The notes: generated by a model from the letters alone, not told the origin. A stretch of 37,579 nucleotides of DNA from Priapulus caudatus (GCF_000485595.1 NW_014577285.1:219142-256720); one strand, 5' to 3'; numbered from the stretch's first letter, positions 23,201-33,913 are shown. Numbers and translations are program-made.

Positions 23201-25025
23201 TGATGTATACTATGCACATACCAACCGGTAAACGCCCAGAGACCAGAATAAAACGCCAGCGCCACGGCAGAGACAGATTCAGGTTTCGGTTGAAACGCGT
23301 GTTCGAAGTTTTCTGTATGTCCTGCATTGCATACCCGTGACGATAATGTATGTGATGTCCATACGAATACAATTGTAAGATAAGACGCTATTATTAGCTT
23401 TATGCAGGTGATTTTACTTAAAATTTATGATACCTAATTGAATTAAATATACAGCAATAATTATAATCGAAGCAAACTAATATTTACATTAACAAGTGAT
23501 ATTATTAATAGCTCAATTATGAAATACAATAAAGTTACTTACCTTTAAACAGCCACACAATTCCGATAACAACGATTGCAACTATCGCTCCGAGTTTAGC
23601 AATGGTGGTAATGAGCTGAAACCCGCTTCCTAGAGTGGCTCGTAACCAGTTGATGTAGGTCAACAGTACTATCGTAAAATACATACCCAGCGAAAATTCG
23701 ACGTAGTGCTTGCAAATAGATATGCGTTTGTTATGATTCGGAAGAAATTTGGTACAATACTGAGAGCCCTCAGGATTCCATATATTTAATAAATTTTAAT
23801 GAAATAAAAAAACTAAAAAATATTATTAGCTACCCATAACCGAAAGGTTTTCGGTGAGCAAATAGAGTTTATACAATTGGAAAATGGCAGATTTTTTTAG
23901 CGCATGAACACAATTATGCTAGGTGTACGTGTTGGGAGTAATAGTTAATCTTAATTATTTAGGTAGCGCTCTGGACAAAAATTGAAGGGCCGAGAAAGAT
24001 GTCAAGGACAGAATAGGGAAGGCAACGGACGCATTCAGATTGCTCAACAAAGTTTGGAAGACAAGTGCCATCACCCTCAAAACTAAATTAAAAACATTCA
24101 ACTCTAATGTTTAGACCGTCCTCATGTATGGCTGCGAAACATAGAAACCAACAGCCAAAATAACCCAAAAAATCCAAAGTTTTGTTAACAAATGCTTGAG
24201 GAAGATCCTCAGAATATTTTGGCCTCACACCATTACAAATAAAGAACTCTGGAAGAGAACGAAGCAGACCCCAATCGAACCCCAAATCAAAAGAAGGGAA
24301 TGGGGCTGGGTGGGCCACACACTGCAGAAGATAGCAACGGACACTACACGTACGGCGCTGAGCTGGAACTCGCAAGAAAGACGTCAAATGGAAAGACCCA
24401 AAGCAACCGGGGGTGGAAGGCAAGACTCAGAGGCTGAACTTAAGAGGAAGGGCTACACATGGAGGGAAATGGAGCGGAAGGCAACCAACCGGTCGACATG
24501 GAGGAAGTTCACCAGTGACCTGTGTCTTCCAGGAGACTGAAGGGTCTAAGAAGAAAAAAATCTATACTCACAGATGACAAGAATTGCTATTAGCTGTTTG
24601 GCAAAACTCGCAGCTCCGTGACCTTCCGTGTAAAACGGTTGCGTAACATACTCCGCGACCGTTAGCGCCATGATGGCTAGGGCGCATGGTTTTATGAAAA
24701 TAATTTTGCTCCACAGTGCAAGCACGAAAGCCGGGAAGCTACCGAACGCCTTGCGGCAATAAACGTAGTCTCCGCCGGACTTAGGGATGGCTGTGCCCAA
24801 TTCCGCATAGGTTAGCGCACCGAGCATAGCGAACACGCCACACAACGCCCACACGACCAGCGCCCAACCGACCGAGCCGGCTTGTCTCAGCACTCCTGTC
24901 GGTGAGATGAAGATACCAGAGCCAATGATGGAACCGACGACGTACGATGACGCCTTCCACAGACCGATCTCCCGGCGGAGTGCTATCGTACCATAATCCT
25001 TCTTTTTCTCAGCGAGTAGCGCCAT
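20295..25025 (-). CDS. SLC7-family (LAT/xCT-like) amino acid transporter, gene B (ten exons, intact)
   Basis: A plasma-membrane amino acid exchanger of the SLC7 light-chain type. Exons from the ATG: 24572-25025, 23543-23668, 23222-23321, 22685-22729, 22440-22563, 22111-22217, 21761-21857, 21359-21514, 20625-20796, 20295-20410. Borders are GT-AG and phases agree throughout; lengths sum to 1497, giving 498 residues plus stop, close to the roughly 500 of human xCT. Motifs are GSGIFISP in TM1, AELGTAIPKSGGDY, IKPCALAIMAL in TM3, NFEHAFEPKP, FYSGLWAFTGW, GIEEIKNPTR, TNVAYHALLTTDELLSNSAV, GSINGVLFSTSR, HRYTPQPALMA, DRSEDWPFR and VPFWEQPIKNLIGVG. The TM3-TM4 loop (QPFYTEGHGAASFAKQ) lacks the cysteine that bonds to SLC3 heavy chains in typical members. 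The upstream ~80 bases and codons 1-12 resemble gene A, the rest resembles gene C. Intron 1 holds a retroelement fragment. Substrate unknown. Confidence 0.93.
22895..23030. repeat. GT-rich imperfect microsatellite, SLC7 B intron 3
   Basis: Alternating GTGCGTGTGY-type sequence. The same locus in gene C is expanded to more than 1.3 kb of GT and GTAT repeats. Confidence 0.8.
23953..24560 (+). mobile_element. 5'-truncated, decayed non-LTR retrotransposon tail in SLC7 B intron 1
   Basis: The plus strand encodes the C-terminal end of a LINE-type pol protein, from NYLGSALDKN at 23953 to SDLCLPGD with its stop at 24538-24540. Typical words are RAEKDVKDRIGKA, VNKCLRKIL, WGWVGHTLQK and a basic proline segment MERPKA. 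Three in-frame stops (about 23983, 24112 and 24142) show that it is dead. An A-rich tail follows (AAGAAGAAAAAAA). Comparison with gene C intron 1 places the left junction right after GTTAATCTT and the right junction about 6-10 bases from the exon 1 splice donor. The element runs antisense to the transporter. Target-site duplication is not obvious. Family (RTE, CR1 or other) is not settled. Confidence 0.8.
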
Positions 25026-25054
25026 TGGCCATACGTATAGCTGCACCTGTTGCG

Positions 25055-25060
25055 TATATA
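25055..25060 (-). promoter_or_regulatory. TATATA element upstream of SLC7 B
   Basis: Counterpart of the element at 14562-14567 in gene A, within about 80 conserved flanking bases. Here it is only 30 bases from the ATG because about 20 bases present in A are missing, so a role as a normal TATA box is doubtful. Confidence 0.25.
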
Positions 25061-25118
25061 GTCTTTAAGAACATTTGACCTCATACATGAACAAAATGTG
25101 TCGAATACGTCTAACGTG

Positions 25119-25190
<72 letters not shown>

Positions 25191-25202
25191 GCGCGCGCAC
25201 AC

Positions 25203-25233
<31 letters not shown>

Positions 25234-25335
25234 CGGACACACACACCACACACACACAACACACACACACACACACAACACATACACACACAACACAGCA
25301 CACACACACACACACACAACACACACCACACACAT
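25119..25335. repeat. (CA)n microsatellite upstream of SLC7 B
   Basis: CA repeat with GC and single-base interruptions. The long open frames on both strands are artefacts of the repeat. Confidence 0.95.
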
Positions 25336-25347
25336 TTGTATTGTCTT

Positions 25348-26810
25348 CCACGATTTAGTACTTACATATCTTTAGGGGACTCTGCGTGCTGGCCGTGACC
25401 TCCGTGTGTCAATGAAAATACTTTGCACGATTGATGCACGCTAATATTTTGGCACTTGGATGGATAATTCCCCTTGGCCGGTTACGGTCTGCGCAAGGCA
25501 AACTCGGCATTTGCCATTTGGGTCGGGTGGATATGGGTGGCGTAAATAACACATCTAAAAACAAATAGTTTTATTGATATATGTGGTATATATATATAGA
25601 ATATATATGATATACTATTAGCTACTTTACCTCATATCACTGATGACCGTCGTTACCCTGTACTGCAAGTAAGCACATTCTTGTCTGAAGATAAAACTGC
25701 ATACATACATATTCTGCCTCACGGGCATACATTGATACATGTTTAGCGTAGTTAGTGGCGACTGTTGGTTTAGGAGGAGATCCAGGACTTGAAGAAAGGC
25801 GGGTGCCGTTGCGAGCAACAAGGTTTGTGAGACCCGTGGCGGTAGGGGTGGTTTCTTTGATTTTTTAACGAAACCTCGCAAATGCAATTCTGATGTATCT
25901 GACAGTAATTTATTTTAAAAATTACGCCCATTTTTGAAGGCAAATACATTTTTGAAAGGAATGCCTGCACATGGTTGGCGTTGGTTGTTGTTGTTGTTGT
26001 TATTTTTGTTGTTATTTTGTCGTTGTGCGGGGTCTGGTTGTTGGGTAGGTGGTGTGGCGGCGGCGGGGCGGCCGGGTGTTTAGTGGTGTTGGTGCATGTT
26101 TGTTGGTGTGTTGGTGGTGGTGCGGTGTTGGTGGTGGTGTGTGTTGTTGATGGGTGGGTAGGGGCGGGGGGGGTGATGCGCTAGGCCGGGGCCGTGGCGG
26201 TACGGTTGCGACGTGGTAGTTCGGTGTTTGTATTGATTATTAATTATGTATTATTTCAGTAGTAGTTAGGCTGAGTAGTATGTAGTAGTAAGTAGTAGTA
26301 GTAGTAGTGGAGTAGTAAGTCAGGTAAGTTTAGTAATAAGTTCTAGTAGGTAGTTGTTGTTGTTTTTTGTTGTTGTATGTTTTGTGGTGTGGTGAGGGTG
26401 TGGGTGGGTTTCGTGGTTAGTGGTGTCGGTGGTGGTGGTAGTCGGTGGTGGTGGTGTGGTGGTGGGGTTGGTGTGGGTGGGTATGCGGGTGTGGTCAGAG
26501 TGTGGTGCTGGGTGTGTGCGGTTTGGTGGTGTTTGTGGTGGGTTGGGGTGTTGATGGGGTTGAGTCTGGATGTGCGTGTTGAGTGTTTGAGGGGTGGGGG
26601 TGGTTGGGTTGGTGGTGGTGGTGGTGGTGGTGTGGTGGTGGTGGTGGTGGTGGTGTTGGTGGTGGTGGTGGTGGTGGTGGTGGTGGAAGGTGGTGGTGAT
26701 GGTGGTAGTGGTGGTGGTGGTGATGGTGGTGGTGGTGGTGGGGGTGATGATGATAATAGAAGTAGTAAATAAAGTTGGTGGTGGTGGCGCTCGTCCAATA
26801 GTAAGAAGAA
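25348..26810. repeat. Upstream block of SLC7 B, duplicated at 33914-35430; GTT/GGT/AGT-rich
   Basis: Order of landmarks: CACGATTTAGT...GGACTCT, GTGTGTCAATGAA, AAACTCGGCA, a (TA)n patch at about 25588-25612, GAGATCCAGGACTTGAAGAA, TTTGATTTTTTAA, then GTT repeats from 25984, GGT-rich DNA to about 26180, AGT repeats at about 26262-26320 and GGT-rich DNA from about 26377 to 26756. The same landmarks in the same order recur upstream of SLC7 C, so the duplication unit carried upstream DNA with it. There is no gene; the glycine/valine/tryptophan open frames are simple-repeat artefacts. Confidence 0.7.
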
Positions 26811-27627
26811 TTTTATTTAGATCAATTTGAGTATTTGTTATCCCCGCTTCTATTATTTTTTCCCCTTATCTATATATGCGCTCCATATAGTGCCGCGTTG
26901 TATATATAACTCTCTGCTTATACATGTATGTACTAAAGGGTAATATTGGAAGAGACGTTTTTATGTCAAATTACTCTTGCCGAATTTCTGTTTGTACTTT
27001 TTCACTAATCGCCAATTGAATTACGATGTGATTGACTTACGATTAGATAGAAAGCACATCTTCATGAGTAGAATGTTACGACAAAACAACTATCCGCATT
27101 TCACTTTAAATAATCTTAGACAAAGGAGCCAAAATCTACCCGAACCTTTTTAAGACTTGACTTCGCGCATGCTCGGTCAAACAAAATATTAGTTGGTTTT
27201 CATGTATTTACAGTTACAATAATATGGGCCCGCGCGAGTTGTTGGTGTGTTTGTGTTTAATGTAGAGGGAATGGTGGTGGGTATTTACATGGTGCTGGAT
27301 TGAACCATTTTAATTATCATGGATCCGTAATACATCAGATATATTTTGTGTATTTCGGTCATAGAAGTCAACCGGAACGCAATGAAAGCACTAAAACGAT
27401 TCATGAGAAGAATGATGATAAGGTCTAGACAGAGGATTACTATTTCTTCCAAAATGGCTCGTTCATATATGGGCATCAAACGCATAATTCCTCATTAACA
27501 AACACTTTTTTGCCAAGATAAAACATCAACAACGCAAGCAAGTAAACATTCGAACGATTTCCTAGGTTTCGTTGCCGTAGAGTCAACACTAAAGTGTCAT
27601 ATTGCCAGATGACTCCAATGTTTCAAA
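26811..27627. other. Intergenic DNA between SLC7 C and the B upstream block
   Basis: AT-rich, no recognised gene. Short minus-strand open frames (27285-27485 and similar) have no recognisable features. Confidence 0.45.
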
Positions 27628-30600
27628 TTACTCGGACCCTGTCTTCGCATACTCTTCGGTAAAGGACGTTTCTAAGAACACTTGGAAAAAGATTGTAAGT
27701 CCATCTGAAATGCGGAGAAAATTTCGAGAATTGAGGTGAGAAAAGTTGTGAAGCTGATCATTCTTGTTTCATTATATACTACCGGCTTAATGCTCAGGCA
27801 ATGTTGTGCAACTACTACACATTTGATAAGGCTGCATGTTTTAACAGACGGATCAGGATGAACGACGCGGCTCTTCGCTTGAATAACAATCATAAACACT
27901 TACCGTTGAGTTTTATTAGTACACGTGGCTTCCATGCTATGAAGATTGCATAGACTATTGCCCCGACGGCCAAGAATCCTACTCCGATTAGATTCTTGAT
28001 TGGTTGCTCCCAGAAGGGCACCACGACCAGAAACAGCGCACACAGCATAAATGCTACGTGTACTATCAGGGGAAACTGTAAAGGAAACGGTTGGAAATTA
28101 CAAGCTCTGTAGTTAAACTTGTGAGATATGGCCCATCATCAACACAGAACATTAACTACCAGATTACTTAGACATTACAACACTTTAATTGGCAGATGAA
28201 CTAATGTACTGCAGCGTAGAACCATGAATACAGTTAAACGACATATCGTGACATCAACGCAATGTATGGAAACTCCGGTCAAAATTTTAATGAAACAATG
28301 TTTTCATCAATGATATGAAATGATATATCGATTATTTCCGTGGTAGTTAAAAAGATAATAGTGGAAGTTATCTATTGGAACCCGTTGATATTCCAGGCGC
28401 AAATGTTAAGTGTCTATCGCTATGTTAATTACGCATTCATTCAATTTCTTTCTACATTCTGTGGATGTTGGCTTCTGCTTGTGCCGTCGTCTCGTTCGCT
28501 TTCCTTTCCAGTATACTCTGCACTTGTTTTGTTGATATCCCTAATATTTATTCCTTTATACTTATACATCCTAACCCTAACCCTAACCCTAATTAGCAAT
28601 TTCCACCTAATGTGCCTCTATCCGCCTCACCCTGAAGGGCCAGTCTTCACTGCGATCTCGCCATCGCATGTAGAGAAGTGTCCGTGACTGACACTGAAAG
28701 CTGACTGTCCACGTGGTACGCAAGCCTGTGTAATCATCAGAACGTGTAAAGCGTTCCCTCTTCCCTACTCCGCCACCCATTAAAGTCCGACAATTACGCT
28801 CCACTGCCAGAATTACAGTTGTGGTGATCAGTGCACCACTCTGGCCGTCAACGAGCAACTTACGGATTTACCAAGTCACAAGACCGCACCGCGTTTTCAA
28901 GTTTCCTCCCAAAAAGTAGGACAGTATAAGGATGCATTATTTCTGCGTTACAATGCACTTCCGTTTTAACAACAATGCTTCTAAATTTACAATGTTGTTT
29001 ACAGCGATTTATTAAAATATTGTAGCTATCGCCTCTTCGTCAGAACATTATTTCGGCTTACGAAATATTTGCGAATTTGCCTTCACGCATTGCACACTCA
29101 AGCCGGTTGAGGGGCGGTGTATCTATGCTATACACTGATCGTTCGCGGAGGAAGCGGGATGGGCTGGCTCGATCCGGCCGATCTCGCACAACCGAACATA
29201 CCTCTGGTGAACGGAACCGATACACAAAACCAGAATTTTTAACTGCGACAAGAGTTCATTAAACTCCAATGGTGTTAAGGTAATGTCTTCTACAACACCA
29301 CATTCCTCTGCCAAGCGAACAGTTAAGATTTAAGATATATTGACGCGATTCAAATTGAGGAATGCAATCAGTCTACCTGGTCATATAGAGCTGCTTGCCG
29401 GGTTCTTTATTCCCTCGATTTTTTTATTCTATCACAATAACCTACCTTATGTAAGTAAGTGAGTTTACCTGCTGTGAGCAATAGACGCCTTATAGGTTCC
29501 TTACACGGAAAATCACACACAAAACACAGATGCGATCCAACTCCATTTTTCGCGAGGCGCTAACCTCAACGCGAATGCCTGCGTAGACAGGTTATCATGC
29601 TATCTTATTGTAACCAGCCTTTACACAACAACTGCCTATAACTTATAACGTGTGATTTTTAAATATTGTCATTTAGGAGGTTGAATGAAATTTTCGATCA
29701 TGAATATTGGCACTTGCGCCACACATCGATGAACGCTCAGGTACGCTGGCAAAATTGCAACGGTATACTCATACTCACCGTATTCACTCATGCATAAACG
29801 ATTTCTCTTACCACAGCACTGGCACTGTGCTTAGCAAGCTCCAATCAGTAGCGTGGAGTAATGGCGTGGTACGCAACGTTGGTCATCTCACGTTAGCGAC
29901 GGATGCGAAGCAATTACCATGAACAAGAAAGGTGGAAGAGTTCGTGTAAATGCGCGACAATCCGAAAAAAACAATGTGTTTCAGTGAAGATGTAACTGTA
30001 GGACATGCAGATTAATCTATCGCGATTCGGCATTTGCGCTATTTGTATATTGTAATTATACTCTGTATACCTTGTTGGATTCTTTATTTCTTCGATGCCA
30101 TAATTAGCAGCGTCCCTAGAAAACAAGTTATAACAAAAGGTACAGCACATGATTAGTTTCGTATTGACCTACTTTTGTTGCAAAGGATCCAAAATTTCTC
30201 GTATTCAAGAACTATTATTTTCTATTCCTTTCATTTCTTAGTTAATCGCCAGCGTGTGCGTGTGGACGCGCGTATGTGCGTGTGTGCGTTTGCATGTGCC
30301 TATGTGTGGGTATGTGCGTGTGTGAGTGTGTGTGCCTGTGCGTGTGTATGTGTGCTCGCGTCTGTGTCTGTAGATGTGAGCGATAACCTTTAGACAATAT
30401 TATCGAATCCGCGCAATATCTGAATCCGAATTATGGATGCACGTATCTGCGCGTGTGCGTTTGCATGTGCTTATGTGTGGGTATGTGCGTGTGTGAATGC
30501 GTGTGTCTGGTGTCCTGCGTGCCGTCTAGTGTGCTCTGCAGTCGGTGCGTGAGCGTCGGTGTGTGTGTGTGTGGTGTGTGTGTGTGATTGTTGTGGGGTG

Positions 30601-31546
30601 TGTGTCGTGTGTGTGTATGTGTGTGTTTGTGCTGTGTGTGTGTGTATGTGTGTGTTGTGTGTGTGTGGTGTGTGTGTTTGGTGTGCTGGTGTGTTGTGTG
30701 TCTGGGTGTGTGTGTGTTGTGTGTGTGTGTGGTGTGTGGTGCTACATGCGTTGTGTGTGTGTTAACTGCGTTGTGTGTGTCGTGGTGCTGGTGCGTGCGT
30801 GGCGTCGTGCGTGAATACCCGTGTGCGGGTGCGCGGTGTGGTGTGTGTGTGCGCGTGGACTCGTGTGGTGGTTTCGTTGCATCGTGTGCGTGTGTTGGCC
30901 TGTGTGTGCGTGTGTCGTGTGTGTGTGCGATGAGCGCGTCCAGAGTGTGCTGCGCGGTTGGCGTTTGTGGTCGTCTGTGATTATACGTTAGGTGTGAGCG
31001 GACAATAGCGACATATTATCGAATCCTCGTATGTATGTATGTATGTATGTATGTATGTATGTATGTATGTATGTATGTAGTGGATGTTATGTATGCTTAT
31101 GTATGTATGTATGATATGTATGTATGTATGTATGTATGTATGGTATGTATGTTATGTATGTATGTGATGTATAGTATGATATGTATGTACTGATGTATGT
31201 ATGTAATGTATGTATGTATGTATGTAGGGTATGTATGTATGTATGTATGTATTTATGTATGTATGTATGTATGTACTGTATGTATGTATGTATGTTATGT
31301 ATGTATTTTTTTTTTTTTTTTTTTTCATGTAATCTGTATGTATGATATGATATGTATGGATTCTTTATGTATGTTGCTATGTATGTATGTACTGTATGTA
31401 TGTATGTATGTCAGTATGTACGTGTATGTATGTATGTATGTATGTATGAATGTAATGCTATTGTATGGTTATGTATTGTATGTATGTATGTATGTATGTA
31501 TGTATGTATGTATGTATGTATGTATGTATGTATGTATGTATGTATG

Positions 31547-31577
<31 letters not shown>

Positions 31578-33048
31578 TCAAGAGTGGATAATAGAGATCT
31601 CTATTATCCACTCTTGATGTAATACGTGTAAGAAGATACTGATTATTAAGTCAGTTATTTAGACATGTTAACTTAAAATGACTTCGGAATTAGGCGGAGT
31701 ATGTCTTCCTACAAAGAGTCCGCTTGTGATGTATACTATGCACATACCAACCGGTAAACGCCCAGAGACCAGAATAAAATGCCAGCGCCACGGCGGAGAC
31801 AGATTCAGGTTTCGGTTCAAACGCGTGTTCGAAGTTTTCTGTATGTCCTGCATTGCATACCCGTGACGACAATGTATGAGATGTCCATACGAATACGATT
31901 GTAAGATAAGACGCTATTATTAGCTTTATTCAGGTGATTTTACTTAAAATTTATGATACCTAATTGAATTAAATATACAGCAATAATTATAATAGAAGCA
32001 AACTAATATTTACATTAACAAGTGATATAATTAATAGCTCAATTACGAAATACAATAAAGTTACTTACCTTTAAACAGCCACACAATTCCGATAGCAACG
32101 ATTGCAACTATCGCTCCGAGTTTAGCAATGGTGGTAATGAGCTGAAACCCGCTTCCTAGAGTGGCTCGTAACCAGTTGATGTAGGTCAACAGTACTATCG
32201 TAAAACACATACCCAGAAAATTCGACGTAGTCCTTGCAAATAGATATGCGTTTGTTATGATTCGGAAGAAATTTGGTACAATACTGCGAGCCCTCCGGAT
32301 ACAATATATTTAATAGATTGAATAAAATGAAATAATATAACTAAATGAAATAAAGAGAAAAAATTAGAAAAATGAAATAAAAAAACGTTAACAAAATATT
32401 ATGAGCCACCCATAACCGAGAGCTTTTCGGTGGGCTAATATTATTGAGTTTATACGATTGGAAAATGGCACACTCTTTTTAGAGCATTAACACAATTTTG
32501 CTAGGTGTAAGTGATGGGAGTATGGTTAATCTTTATACTGGCACGCACATGCACGCACGCACGCGTACAAAGAAATACCGGTATCTATACTCACAGAGGA
32601 CAAGAATTGCTATTAGCTGTTTGGCAAGACTCGGAGCTCCGTGACCTTCCGTGTAAAACGGTTGCGTAACATACTCCGCGACCGTTAGTGCCATGATGGC
32701 TAGGCCGCATGGTTTTATAAATATAATCTTGCTCCACAGTGCAAGCACGAAAGCCGGGAAGCTACCGAACGCCTTGCGGCAGTAAACGTAGTCTCCGCCG
32801 GACTTGGGGATGGCTGTGCCCAATTCTGCATAGGTTAGCGCACCGAGCATAGCGAACACGCCACACAACGCCCACACGACCAGCGCCCAACCGACCGAGC
32901 CGGCTTGTCTCAGCACTCCTGCCGGTGATATGAAGATACCAGAGCCAATGATGGAACCGACGACGTACGATGACGCCTTCCACAGACCGATCTCCCGGCG
33001 GAGTGCTATCGTACCATTCCTGTTCTTGTCCGTGGCGGGTGGCGTCAT
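27628..33048 (-). CDS. SLC7-family (LAT/xCT-like) amino acid transporter, gene C (ten exons, exons 5-8 indel-ridden)
   Basis: Closest paralogue of gene B. Exons from the ATG: 32595-33048, 32069-32194, 31748-31847, 30071-30115, about 29812-29942, 29469-29578, 29087-29203 and 28631-28803, then 27904-28075 and 27628-27704. Exons 1-4 and 9 have exactly the lengths seen in B; exons 5-8 are 3 to 20 bases too long because of many small insertions, and the exon 5 acceptor AG is disrupted. The introns between them are equally affected, so poor sequence is likelier than decay. If those exons had B's lengths the protein would be about 485 residues. The start MTPPATDKNRNG and the short tail SFTEEYAKTGSE differ from A and B. 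Motifs include GSGIFISP, IKPCGLAIMAL, HTENFEHAFEPKPESVSA and VPFWEQPIKNLIG. The TM3-TM4 loop (QPFYTEGHGAPSLAKQ) has no cysteine. Confidence 0.8.
28570..28592. repeat. Interstitial telomere-type repeat (CCCTAA)n in SLC7 C intron 8
   Basis: Nearly four units of CCCTAA (TTAGGG on the minus strand), 39 bases from the exon 8 donor. The matching place in gene B (about 21296-21320) lacks it. Confidence 0.9.
30250..31015. repeat. GT-rich degenerate microsatellite, SLC7 C intron 3
   Basis: GTGT/GCGT repeats with many interruptions. Part of the sequence (GTGTGCGTTTGCATGTGC to GATAA) occurs twice, near 30280-30390 and again from about 30452, pointing to a local duplication. Valine/cysteine open frames are artefacts. 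Confidence 0.85.
31030..31576. repeat. (GTAT)n tetranucleotide array, SLC7 C intron 3
   Basis: GTAT repeats with scattered breaks and a T run at 31307-31325; the last part (about 31478-31575) is nearly perfect. The array accounts for much of the difference between intron 3 of C (1632 bases) and B (492 bases). Confidence 0.95.
31577..31618. repeat. 42-base perfect palindrome
   Basis: Two 21-base arms (ATCAAGAGTGGATAATAGAGA and its complement) meet without a spacer at 31597/31598, directly after the GTAT array. Gene B has no palindrome at the matching place. Confidence 0.95.
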
Positions 33049-33479
33049 TGTTACTCACGGTTTATGAACCTGTAACGGTGTATCTAACTATTGTAATGCA
33101 GTGACGTCATGTCACACGAGAACAGATGGGCGTATACGCGATGTTAGCCGAACACACGTATGTGTGTGCGTAGCTGTGACCTTAGTGGTCCTGGTTTAGA
33201 AGCAGCCAAGCTTGACATGGAATTTTTCAGGTAGTATGACGGACAGGTCATAGGTACGCCGACACGTCTGTCGTGCTCCTGTACACAGAGTAAAGCTATC
33301 TTTTTATAGATACCTTTATCGTCGTAGTGTCCTTCTATACGATTGCCCATTGACGGCCTCTCACACTCATCGCGTTGCGTCCAAAATTACACTATTACGA
33401 ATTACACATTTAAGGAATATTTGACTACACGCACGAGCAGGCACACACGTAAGCACACCCAAACACACAAAACCGCACG
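33049..33479. other. Upstream flank of SLC7 C, no gene seen
   Basis: Unlike the 5' flanks of A and B, and lacking their conserved TATATA-containing stretch. No core promoter was recognised. Confidence 0.4.
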
Positions 33480-33501
33480 GACACGCGCGAGCGCGCGCGC
33501 G

Positions 33502-33575
<74 letters not shown>

Positions 33576-33576
33576 C
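33480..33576. repeat. (CG)n/(CA)n/(TA)n compound microsatellite
   Basis: Runs of GCGC, then CACA, then TATA in immediate succession. A second AC/GC-rich patch lies at about 33765-33845. Confidence 0.9.
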
Positions 33577-33692
33577 AGACGCAAACTACATGCAGCGCCC
33601 CCTTCGTACAACTCAGGATACAACTAAGTGAATTGAGCCAGAGTGAGAGCGCCATCTGTCGTGGAGTTTGACACAGACGTACGCACCTACAC

Positions 33693-33753
33693 CACTGATC
33701 TCTACTATACTAACGTATATAGTATAATAACGTTAGTATAGTAGAGATCAGTG
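33693..33753. repeat. Inverted repeat, 24-base arms and 13-base loop
   Basis: Arms 33693-33716 and 33730-33753 are exact reverse complements (starting CACTGATCTCTACTATAC), with loop ATATAGTATAATA. Similar words (CCTACAC) flank both sides. It could be a tiny fold-back element or an assembly fold. Confidence 0.95.
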
Positions 33754-33913
33754 ACCTACACACGCGCTTCCACACGCGCACACACAATACACATAAGCCA
33801 ACACGCACGCGCACACGCACGCGCACGCACACGCGCGCGCAGCGAGACACATAACACTAGATAGGTAAATATACCGAAAACTGTATTAAAACTATGCGAC
33901 TTTGTATTTTCTT

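Noticed and set aside
26343-26830. Open frames of 131-151 codons rich in Gly/Val/Trp or Pro/Thr/His
   Set aside because: Pure GGT-type repeat in every frame on both strands; no complex protein sequence. The similar frames at 34461-34944 are rejected for the same reason.
28570-28592. Chromosome end suggested by TTAGGG units
   Set aside because: Fewer than four units inside an intron with normal gene sequence on both sides; an interstitial repeat.
31197-31611. Open frames of MYVC and HTYI repeats
   Set aside because: Translation of the GTAT array.
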